A stretch of DNA of 49,204 nucleotides from B18-G2 sp964432835 (lineage in GTDB: Archaea; Thermoplasmatota; E2; DHVEG-1; B18-G2), in assembly GCA_964432835.1 (NCBI GenBank), contig CAYSPA010000001.1:1-49204 (forward strand), given 5' to 3'. Under the pieces are notes generated by a model. The model was not told the origin of the DNA and made no database searches. It was given only the letters and a program-made list of their open reading frames with translations. How positions within the stretch are numbered: the stretch's first letter is position 1; every line of letters starts with the position of its first letter. A program made the translations under genes and the position numbers. Shown here piece by piece: positions 16,382 to 23,559 of this stretch.

Positions 16382-17407
16382 TTGATAGAGGTGATAGATC
16401 AGTTATTCAAAGCCGTGTTTGGAGAGATAGTAATAGGGGTTTTCGCAATCATTATCGCTCTACTTTATAAGGGTATTGATAGAAAGATAGCCGCCCGTAT
16501 GCAGTCCAGGGTCGGACCGCCTGTGAGACAACCATTCAGAGATGTGATAAAGCTTTTCCTCAAAGAGAACGTTGTGCCGAGACATGCCACGAAGTGGCTA
16601 TTCAATTTATCCCCCGTAATTGCACTTGCATCTTCTATGACTATTCTGTTATACCTGCCAATGGGGAGTTTTGGACCCATACTTTCTACAGAAGGTGATC
16701 TTATACTTATTCTATATCTTTTGATCATACCATCCCTTGCCATGGTACTGGGTGGATTTGCATCAGGTTCACCTTACGCTACAGTCGGTGCACAGAGGGA
16801 GATGGTCCTGATGATGTCTCTGGAATTCCCCCTCGCCGTTGTTATCGTATCTCTGGCATGGAGACTGAAAGAAGTGGGGGTTTCAAACCCATTTTCACTC
16901 GTATCAATATCCTCAAATCCGATATGGAACAACGTCGGGGTTGTTGGTATAGTGGGATGTTCGATATTGCTATTGGTCCTTCTCCTGATAACACCTGGAG
17001 AGCTATCAAAGATACCGTTTGATGTGCCGGAGGCGGAGACGGAGATAGCGGGAGGTCTGCTTGCGGAATACTCTGGCAGAAATCTGGCCATGTTCTATCT
17101 CACCGATGCGGTGAAGACCGTAGTGGTGGCATCACTTATCGTGACTCTCTTCTTCCCCTACAATCTCTCGCCTTTCCTTTCGTTTTCCGGAATAACAGCT
17201 TACATCGTTGATTTCCTGTTCTATCTGTTCAAACTATTCCTTGTGATACTTTTTGCCGTCACCATGGTGAGGGTTGGCGTGGCGAGACTCAAGATAGACC
17301 AGGTAACAGCTGTGTACTGGATTAACTTAACATTGCTTGCGCTGATCGGACTGGTTCTCCTGATGTTCGACAAAATCCTGGTCATGAAAGGAATCTCGAT
17401 TTTTTGA
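16382..17407 (+). CDS. mbhM: NuoH/MbhM-type membrane subunit
   Basis: 341 residues with about eight helices. Conserved features are RMQSRVGPPVRQPFRDVIKL near residue 39 and the quinone-cavity-like loop IPFDVPEAETEIAGG near residue 210, then EYSGR. In Mbh and complex I this subunit anchors the peripheral arm and links electron transfer to ion pumping. The start is a TTG with an AAGGGGG site 9 bases upstream. No small subunit, large subunit, NuoC-like or ferredoxin-like gene follows; the next clear genes encode secreted proteins. Confidence 0.94.
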   Translation: MIEVIDQLFKAVFGEIVIGVFAIIIALLYKGIDRKIAARMQSRVGPPVRQPFRDVIKLFLKENVVPRHATKWLFNLSPVIALASSMTILLYLPMGSFGPILSTEGDLILILYLLIIPSLAMVLGGFASGSPYATVGAQREMVLMMSLEFPLAVVIVSLAWRLKEVGVSNPFSLVSISSNPIWNNVGVVGIVGCSILLLVLLLITPGELSKIPFDVPEAETEIAGGLLAEYSGRNLAMFYLTDAVKTVVVASLIVTLFFPYNLSPFLSFSGITAYIVDFLFYLFKLFLVILFAVTMVRVGVARLKIDQVTAVYWINLTLLALIGLVLLMFDKILVMKGISIF

Positions 17408-17409
17408 AA

Positions 17410-17547
17410 ATGCCTGAAAATGGTACCATCGACATCTGTCCAGAGAATAACAATCGCACTTCATTCTTTCCTTTGTTTGAGATGATGTCAGGTGAGGAAT
17501 GGGTGCAATTGTTAAAATATTTGTTGGAGAAAAAATCATCATTATGA
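17410..17547 (+). CDS. possible 45-residue ORF directly after mbhM
   Basis: An ATG three bases after the mbhM TGA opens a 45-codon frame ending TGA. It has a protein-like amphipathic part (GEEWVQLLKYLLEKK). The same frame stays open for 35 more codons past that TGA (through IFIPKDKKQLIHGMI) to a TGA at about 17653-17655. It may be a small coupled gene, a decayed gene with one stop, or chance. No family recognised. Nothing else is seen in 17408-17676 apart from the promoter of the next gene. Confidence 0.3.
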   Translation: MPENGTIDICPENNNRTSFFPLFEMMSGEEWVQLLKYLLEKKSSL

Positions 17548-17654
17548 GGTGCTGTGAGACATTTGTTGATATTTATCCCAAAGGATAAAAAACAACTCAT
17601 CCATGGTATGATCTTGGAACACCATCGACCGATACACATATATAAGGCATGAAT

Positions 17655-17665
17655 CTATTTATATC
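17655..17665 (+). promoter_or_regulatory. TATA box for the secreted protein gene at 17677
   Basis: CTATTTATATC lies 12-22 bases before the first ATG and 18-28 before an in-frame second ATG at 17683. This suggests that the second ATG may be the true, leaderless start. Confidence 0.45.
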
Positions 17666-17676
17666 TGTTCGGTGAT

Positions 17677-18519
17677 ATGAGAATGAGCCGGGGTGGATTT
17701 GTTTTTGTGGTTGTGGCGCTACTGCTCTGCGCAATATGGGTGGATGAACAAACCCTATGTATAGTTGGATTTCCATTAAGTGGAACAGATGAAAACGATG
17801 CATCACAGGGTGATGATGCAACGAATGAGGTATGGAACCTGGGGTATGTCAGGGTTATTCATTTCTGGACATTCGTGAGACGCATGGATTCTTTTCACCG
17901 AAACGAAACAACAAAGACGTGGGTAACCGATAGAAGTGCAGGAAGTGTAGAAGTAGATGCAGTTGTTAAGTGTAAAGTTGTGGAATTTCCACACATAACA
18001 CTTTCTCCTTTGCCAATGCCGGTGGTTCTCCATTGGCATCTCCACTCCACCAACGGTAGGGGAAGCGGTTTTTGCATATTCTGGCCACCTTTCGAAGATT
18101 GGTTCACTTACAACTGCCACCCATATCCCATCTCCATCCCGGGTAAAGTTAGAGTACATCTGCCAGAGAATTTCACTGGGAATAGCATGAACCTGACATT
18201 CAGAGGCAGGGTTTGGGCAAACCTACATTCTCGCCCAATGGGAACATTTACCTTGCACATAATAGTGAAAAATGACACCGGCAATGAATCGAATGGTAAC
18301 AGCAATTCCAATTCGGAGTATAACTGGTACCGGGAGAAAGGTGTTGCCTACTATGCAAAACCATCCTACAATATTGTCGCAACATCCTTCACCGATGAAA
18401 ATGGCATAACAACAGCTAAATTGAACATAGCCAATTATCTTAGAAACATGGGAGATGATGAAATCATATACACCTATGGTGCTGACACAGGTGATTACAG
18501 AGTGGATATCGATGGATAG
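17677..18519 (+). CDS. secreted protein of unknown function, sequon-rich
   Basis: 280 residues with a signal peptide at about 8-22. The mature part is rich in N-x-S/T sequons (NET, NFT, NLT, NDT, NES) and aromatic residues and includes a low-complexity Asn/Ser stretch near residue 208. It looks beta-rich and glycosylated, as for a cell-surface protein. It is followed 12 bases later by another secreted protein gene. No recognised family. The start may be the second ATG, two codons in. Confidence 0.65.
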   Translation: MRMSRGGFVFVVVALLLCAIWVDEQTLCIVGFPLSGTDENDASQGDDATNEVWNLGYVRVIHFWTFVRRMDSFHRNETTKTWVTDRSAGSVEVDAVVKCKVVEFPHITLSPLPMPVVLHWHLHSTNGRGSGFCIFWPPFEDWFTYNCHPYPISIPGKVRVHLPENFTGNSMNLTFRGRVWANLHSRPMGTFTLHIIVKNDTGNESNGNSNSNSEYNWYREKGVAYYAKPSYNIVATSFTDENGITTAKLNIANYLRNMGDDEIIYTYGADTGDYRVDIDG

Positions 18520-18531
18520 AGAAGTGATAAC

Positions 18532-19152
18532 ATGAACAACAGAGTATTATTTCCTTTCTTTATCATTTTTCTTTTGATATCTCCAGTGATATATCCAGCC
18601 ATATCTGAAGGAGTTTATATGGAAAAGACGGTGAAAGAGAACGATGCTGAGGAGACAGAAAAGTTGGTTCATCATATCATAGTATTCCCATATTCACAAC
18701 CAATACCTCTGCAGATAATAAACCTCCTTTATATACATGGTGTGCAGTTCGGTACCGCTGATTTCTACGATATCACGGATGATGAACCGATAACCGTGCA
18801 TGTTAACTATTCGGTGATATGGCAGGATAACCACGCAGTACTCCTCAGTCGTTCCGAGAAGCATAGAATATCTACACACTATGCCTTTGCAATTGCACCA
18901 GATGCATTTGTCAGAGATATAAACAAAAAAATAAAAACACCGGTGGGTTTTTACACCCTCAGAATAGAACTATATGTTGAGGAAGATAATTCGAGTAAAG
19001 TTGTGGAAATACCTGGAGTGATGTTTTATTATATATGCATGCTATCAACCGGTCCATCTCTGCTCACCTATCTGAAGGTCGTTCTGAGCTATATACCATG
19101 GGTAAAGGAGTATCTGCACGATTTCATATACAGTAATGTCTGGGATCCATGA
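18532..19152 (+). CDS. secreted protein of unknown function
   Basis: 206 residues with a signal peptide at about residues 4-25 (hydrophobic, ending in an AISEG-like site). The mature region is beta-rich with one NYS sequon. It ends near a hydrophobic stretch (MFYYICMLSTGPSLLTYL). It follows the secreted protein gene at 17677 and is probably in the same transcript. No family recognised; there is only faint resemblance to the pair at 1.8-2.9 kb. Confidence 0.62.
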   Translation: MNNRVLFPFFIIFLLISPVIYPAISEGVYMEKTVKENDAEETEKLVHHIIVFPYSQPIPLQIINLLYIHGVQFGTADFYDITDDEPITVHVNYSVIWQDNHAVLLSRSEKHRISTHYAFAIAPDAFVRDINKKIKTPVGFYTLRIELYVEEDNSSKVVEIPGVMFYYICMLSTGPSLLTYLKVVLSYIPWVKEYLHDFIYSNVWDP

Positions 19153-19246
19153 CGTCAATATCCTGACATAGCATTTCCATGATTTGCAACTTTTTGACCT
19201 AAACGTGGATCAATATACCCTACAAGGGTGCACTTACTTTTGTTTG

Positions 19247-19258
19247 AGTATATAAAGA
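19247..19258 (+). promoter_or_regulatory. TATA-like element upstream of the RNR leader
   Basis: GAGTATATAAAG is a good archaeal TATA match. It predicts a start near 19280 and a leader of about 190 bases before nrdJ that contains the hairpin at 19310-19331 and the C/D sRNA. Confidence 0.4.
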
Positions 19259-19309
19259 TGCCATGGTTGATGTATCATTTAACAACGAAATAGAAAACCT
19301 CATTGCAGC

Positions 19310-19331
19310 ATCACGAGATAAAACTCGTGAT
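19310..19331 (+). other. perfect 8-bp inverted repeat (hairpin or operator)
   Basis: ATCACGAG and CTCGTGAT are separated by ATAAAA. The element lies about 140 bases before nrdJ. It could form an RNA hairpin in the leader or be a repressor site for nucleotide-reductase control. Function not known. Confidence 0.4.
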
Positions 19332-19364
19332 ATCTGAGTTGACAGCGCCTGAAACCAACCAAAA

Positions 19365-19376
19365 TCATTAAATCTC
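19365..19376 (+). promoter_or_regulatory. TATA-like element for the C/D-box sRNA
   Basis: TCATTAAATCTC is centred about 25 bases before the expected 5' end of the sRNA near 19395, which supports independent transcription of the sRNA. Confidence 0.35.
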
Positions 19377-19392
19377 GGTAGCCGCTTTTATC

Positions 19393-19457
19393 GATGGATG
19401 ATGAGCGAACCCTCGCTGAGCGTACAGCAATGATGAGGATCTTGAGTTCTGACATCT
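19393..19457 (+). ncRNA. C/D-box sRNA (2'-O-methylation guide)
   Basis: All four boxes are present with canonical archaeal spacing. Box C is ATGATGA at 19398-19404, box D' is CTGA at 19416-19419, box C' is ATGATGA at 19430-19436, and box D is CTGA at 19449-19452. The D' guide is GCGAACCCTCG (11 nt) and the D guide is GGATCTTGAGTT (12 nt). By the fifth-base rule the predicted targets are the G in CGAG[G]GUUCGC and the C in AACU[C]AAGAUCC. The target RNAs cannot be identified from this window. The sRNA ends about 14 bases before the nrdJ start. Confidence 0.85.
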
Positions 19458-19470
19458 GAGAGGGGGTAGG

Positions 19471-22110
19471 ATGGGTAAAATAAAGAAAATAGAGAAGAGA
19501 GACGGGAGAATAGTTGATTTCGACCAGGAAAAAATAACAAACGCAATCTTTAAAGCGGCGCAGGCGGTGGGGGGCAGGGACAGAGAGAGAGCAAAATATC
19601 TATCGGACCAGGTAGTTAAGGAACTTGAGAAAAAATATGGAGAAAAGAGAATACCCACCGTCGAGGAAATCCAGGACATAGTTGAAAAGATACTGATAGA
19701 GCACGGTCATGCGAGAACCGCAAAGGCTTATATTCTCTACAGGCAGAAGAAAGCGGAGATAAGGGAAGAGAAGAAAAAAATCCTGAATAAAGAAAGTTTG
19801 GACGAGATAGACAAAAAGTTCAGTATAAATGCTCTCAGGGTACTTGCGTATCGCTATTTAATAAGGGATGAGGAAGGAAATATTATAGAATCTCCAAAAG
19901 AACTTTTCCAGAGGGTTGCGATCACCATTGTTCTACCCGAAATCCTGTACGATGAGAGGATTTACAGTAAAGATGGAGGTTACAAGCCACCTATAGCTTT
20001 GTCATCTTATCTCAGCAATCTCGATGCTCTCGATAGAAAGATAAGCATAGGTAAATACAAACTCACAAAATGGCATCTGGAGAGGTTCATCTCTGCCTAT
20101 GAAGAACTCGCAAACGAGGGGAAGATGAAGGTGAGCTTCGATGAACTCATGGCGATGTTGAAAAGTGGGGCTTTTGACAGGTATGAACAACTCGCAGACA
20201 AATACTTCGACCTGATGGTAAACCAGATTTTCTTACCAAACACACCAACTCTGGTCAATGCCGGAAGAAGGCTGGGGATGTTATCTGCATGCTTTACTCT
20301 CGACATAGAGGACAGCATAGAATCCATAATGGAAACGGCAAAGGAGGTTGCCCTCATCCAGAAGGCCGGCGGCGGCACGGGAATAAATTTCTCCAATATA
20401 AGACCGGAAGGGGATCTGGTAAAATCTACCATGGGAAAGGCATCCGGGCCGGTTTCATTCATGAAAATCATAGATGTCGTATCGGATGTCGTTAAACAGG
20501 GGGGTGTGAGAAGAGGGGCAAACATGGGTATTCTGGAGATATGGCATCCCGACATAGAAAAGTTCATTTCGGCAAAGGAGAGAGAGGGTATCTTGGAGAA
20601 TTTCAACATATCCGTTGGCATATGGGATGACTTCTGGGAGTATCTTGCCAACAATGCGAATTATCCCCTGATCAATCCAAGAACCAGAAAGGTGTGGAAG
20701 GAAGTTAATGCAAACACCCTGTTTCATTCAATAGCGTACCATGCTTGGTTATCCGCTGACCCAGGAGTTCTGTTCTTTGACAATATAAACAGAAGAAACA
20801 TTCTGATGAATGCGAGAGGTGGCCCTATAAGAGTGACAAACCCGTGTGGAGAGGAGCCACTGTATCCATACGAATCCTGCAATCTTGCAAGCATAAATGT
20901 TGCAAAATTTGTCAAGAAGGAAGGAGGGGGAGAGGAGTTTGACTGGGAATTTTTCAGAGAAGTTATACATCTCGCCACAAGAGCACTTGACAATCTGATA
21001 ACGATAAACAACTATCCCGTAAAAGCCATTGATAGGGCAACCAAGGAAACAAGGAGGATAGGTCTCGGAATAATGGGACTCGCCGACCTTCTGTTCAAAC
21101 TGGGCATAAGATACAATTCTGAAGAGGGTTTTGATTTCATGAGGAAGCTGGCGGAATTCCTGACATACAATGCATATGAGGAATCTGTGAAACTCGCTCG
21201 TGAGAGGGGAGAGTTTCCGCTGTTCAGAGAAACCGACTATCCGGAAGGAAAACTTCCTATAGAAATCTACTACCGGAGAGAACTCTGGAGCCAGGACTGG
21301 GATAAACTCGTTACGAAGATAAGGAAATACGGTCTCAGAAATGCGATGGTCACCACGATGGCACCCACGGGTTCGATATCAATGATAGCGGATACAAGCA
21401 ACGGAATAGAGCCAATATTCGCCCTCGTTTACGAAAAGAAGGTAACTGCCGGAACGTTCTTCTATGTTGATCCCGTTTTTGAGGAAAAACTCAAGGAAAG
21501 AGGTCTGTACAGTGAAGAATTGCTTAAGAAGATAGCCGAGAACCACGGTAGCATACAGGGTCTGAACGAAATCCCGAAAAGTTTGAGGGAGGTTTTTGTG
21601 ACATCCTATGATATCCACTGGCTTGACCATCTCGTGGCTCAATCCGTTCTGCAGATGGCCACGACCGATTCGATCTCCAAGACGATTAACATGCCCAACG
21701 ATGTTAGTGTTGAAGATGTGAAGCAGGCTTATCTAATCGCTCACGCTCTCGGATGCAAGGGAGTCACGATATACAGGGATGGTTCAAAGAGCAAACAGGT
21801 TCTGACAGTACCCTCGAGCAGGGAAGCGAAATACAGAGCAAAACCCTCAAAGTATGCGATAAAACTGTTGAGAGAAATCCTGGACAAGAACAAATGGATG
21901 AAGAGATACATAAAAATCAGGGAGGAGGGTAAGGATATCGAGGTCAAGCCTCCGGTGATTTCAGCAGAAGAAGGGGTGGAGAGAGAAAAAATCCCGAAGA
22001 GAAGCGAGAAGGTGGAGAGATGTCCGATCTGTGGAAGCATATATCTCATCCATGAGGGAAACTGCGTGGTTTGTAAGGAATGTGGGTGGAATGAGTGCAT
22101 CGTTGCATAA
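19471..22110 (+). CDS. nrdJ: adenosylcobalamin-dependent (class II) ribonucleotide reductase
   Basis: 879 residues. An N-terminal ATP-cone (about 1-100, KRDGRIVDFDQEKITNAI) provides allosteric control. The barrel has MLSACFTLDIEDS near residue 270 with a substrate-site Cys, and the radical-site motif NPCGEEPLYPYESCN near residue 457. The C-terminus carries a four-cysteine zinc ribbon (CPICG ... CVVCKECG, about 851-875). This order defines class II RNR, which makes deoxynucleotides without oxygen using vitamin B12. A strong GAGAGGGGG site precedes the ATG. The next two genes supply B12 activation and a thioredoxin reductase. Confidence 0.97.
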   Translation: MGKIKKIEKRDGRIVDFDQEKITNAIFKAAQAVGGRDRERAKYLSDQVVKELEKKYGEKRIPTVEEIQDIVEKILIEHGHARTAKAYILYRQKKAEIREEKKKILNKESLDEIDKKFSINALRVLAYRYLIRDEEGNIIESPKELFQRVAITIVLPEILYDERIYSKDGGYKPPIALSSYLSNLDALDRKISIGKYKLTKWHLERFISAYEELANEGKMKVSFDELMAMLKSGAFDRYEQLADKYFDLMVNQIFLPNTPTLVNAGRRLGMLSACFTLDIEDSIESIMETAKEVALIQKAGGGTGINFSNIRPEGDLVKSTMGKASGPVSFMKIIDVVSDVVKQGGVRRGANMGILEIWHPDIEKFISAKEREGILENFNISVGIWDDFWEYLANNANYPLINPRTRKVWKEVNANTLFHSIAYHAWLSADPGVLFFDNINRRNILMNARGGPIRVTNPCGEEPLYPYESCNLASINVAKFVKKEGGGEEFDWEFFREVIHLATRALDNLITINNYPVKAIDRATKETRRIGLGIMGLADLLFKLGIRYNSEEGFDFMRKLAEFLTYNAYEESVKLARERGEFPLFRETDYPEGKLPIEIYYRRELWSQDWDKLVTKIRKYGLRNAMVTTMAPTGSISMIADTSNGIEPIFALVYEKKVTAGTFFYVDPVFEEKLKERGLYSEELLKKIAENHGSIQGLNEIPKSLREVFVTSYDIHWLDHLVAQSVLQMATTDSISKTINMPNDVSVEDVKQAYLIAHALGCKGVTIYRDGSKSKQVLTVPSSREAKYRAKPSKYAIKLLREILDKNKWMKRYIKIREEGKDIEVKPPVISAEEGVEREKIPKRSEKVERCPICGSIYLIHEGNCVVCKECGWNECIVA

Positions 22111-22621
22111 AGATGAGAAGGGAAGGGTCATGGTTTTCACCGGCGAGGGTCAGGGTAAAACTACCGCAGCCCTTGGAATGGCGCTCAGAAGCGTGGCTCA
22201 TGGTAAAAGAGTTGTCATTATCCAGTTTATGAAGGGATGGGAAAATACGGGAGAATACATGATAAGGAAGATTCTACCCAACTACGAGATATACCAGTTC
22301 GGGAGAAGAAAATTCGTTAATCTGGAAAAACCCGATGAGGAGGATATGCAGAGAGCCAGGGAAGCCATTTCGTTTGCAAAGAAAAAAATCGAAGAAAAAC
22401 CATTCCTCATGATACTGGATGAGGTGAACATAGCCGTTCATACCGGTTTAATAGAAGTTGATGATGTTGTGGATTTAATAAAAAATAAACCAGAAGAAAC
22501 CAACCTCATCCTCACCGGAAGATACGCAAATGAAAAAGTTATAGAACTGGCAGATATTGTCACCGAAATGAAAGAGATCAAAAGAACCGAAATAGTGAGC
22601 GTAGAGGGCATAGAGTATTGA
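22091..22621 (+). CDS. cobA: cob(I)alamin adenosyltransferase (CobA/BtuR type)
   Basis: 176 residues from the ATG inside the nrdJ tail; a longer frame starting at 22031 is less likely. The P-loop is FTGEGQGKTTAALG near residues 15-28, with downstream VVIIQFMKG and LMILDEVNIA motifs of the family. It transfers an adenosyl group from ATP to reduced cobalamin, forming the cofactor of the class II reductase encoded just upstream. The 20-base overlap with nrdJ points to coupled translation. Confidence 0.94.
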   Translation: MSASLHKDEKGRVMVFTGEGQGKTTAALGMALRSVAHGKRVVIIQFMKGWENTGEYMIRKILPNYEIYQFGRRKFVNLEKPDEEDMQRAREAISFAKKKIEEKPFLMILDEVNIAVHTGLIEVDDVVDLIKNKPEETNLILTGRYANEKVIELADIVTEMKEIKRTEIVSVEGIEY

Positions 22622-22630
22622 GGTGTTATT

Positions 22631-23557
22631 GTGAACAAAAACTATGAACTTGCAATCATAGGGGCGGGCGCCGCGGGATGCACCGCGGCAATCTATGCTG
22701 GCAGGTCGGGAGTTAAAACCGTGGTTTTCGACAGAGGTTCTGGTGGAGGTTTGATGTTTACGGCACCAAAGATAGAAAATTACCCGGGATTTAAGGAGAT
22801 AACGGGAATGGAGCTGGCAACCAGATTCGTTGAGCATGCCAGACGGTATGCGGATATTCATCTGGGCGAGGAAGTTAAGAACATCACAAAAACAAATGAT
22901 GCTTTTCTGATAGAGACCGATAAAGATATCTATGAAATCAAGGCAGTTATACTTTCTACGGGCAGTAACCCCCGAAAATTGGGTGTTGATGGAGAGGAAA
23001 AACTGGCGGGAAAGGGAGTAAGCTACTGTGCAACCTGTGATGGTTTCTTCTTCAGAGGGAAAAAGGTTGCCGTCGTTGGCGGAGGAAACACCGCTCTTCT
23101 CGATGCCATCTATCTCAAACAAATCGGCTGCAAGGAAGTCTATCTCATACACAGGAGGGATGCATTGAGGGGAGAAAAAGCTCTCCAGATAGAGGCTGAG
23201 GAAAAAGGAATAAAAATCCTTTTGAGCAGAAAGGTCAAGAAGATAGAGGGCAGAGAGAATCTCGAGAGTATAGTTATGGAAAATATTGACGATGGCAAAG
23301 AAGAAACTCTTGATATCGATGGAGTATTCATAGCAGTCGGAGAAGAACCGGAAAACAAACTGGCAAAGATGCTGAATCTGGATATGGATGAAGAGGGATA
23401 TGTCAAGGTTGATAGGTTTCAGAGAACCAGTGTGAGAGGAGTATATGCGGCTGGAGATATAACAGGTGGCATCAGACAGGTTATAACATCTGCTGCCGAA
23501 GGCGCAATAGCGGCGCTGACATCCCTCGAGGTGCTCGGGAAGAAGTATCCGTACTGA
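22631..23557 (+). CDS. trxB: thioredoxin reductase
   Basis: 308 residues, usual for low-molecular-weight TrxR. The FAD site is AIIGAGAAGCTAAIY near the start. The redox pair is CATC in YCATCDGFFF near residue 135. The NADPH-site region is VVGGGNTALLDAIYL, and the C-terminal FAD motif is GVYAAGDITGG. The start is GTG after a GAGGTG site. Position after nrdJ and cobA suggests it feeds electrons to RNR through a thioredoxin or glutaredoxin encoded elsewhere. Convergent with the reverse gyrase gene. Confidence 0.95.
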   Translation: MNKNYELAIIGAGAAGCTAAIYAGRSGVKTVVFDRGSGGGLMFTAPKIENYPGFKEITGMELATRFVEHARRYADIHLGEEVKNITKTNDAFLIETDKDIYEIKAVILSTGSNPRKLGVDGEEKLAGKGVSYCATCDGFFFRGKKVAVVGGGNTALLDAIYLKQIGCKEVYLIHRRDALRGEKALQIEAEEKGIKILLSRKVKKIEGRENLESIVMENIDDGKEETLDIDGVFIAVGEEPENKLAKMLNLDMDEEGYVKVDRFQRTSVRGVYAAGDITGGIRQVITSAAEGAIAALTSLEVLGKKYPY

Positions 23558-23559
23558 TA

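Noticed and set aside
17382..17639. 85-residue minus-strand frame after mbhM
   Set aside because: Composition is not protein-like, it overlaps the mbhM end, and it has no start signal.
19153..19470. Cobalamin riboswitch upstream of nrdJ
   Set aside because: No B12-box-like sequence or suitable fold is visible. The region is explained by a TATA box, a hairpin and a C/D-box sRNA.
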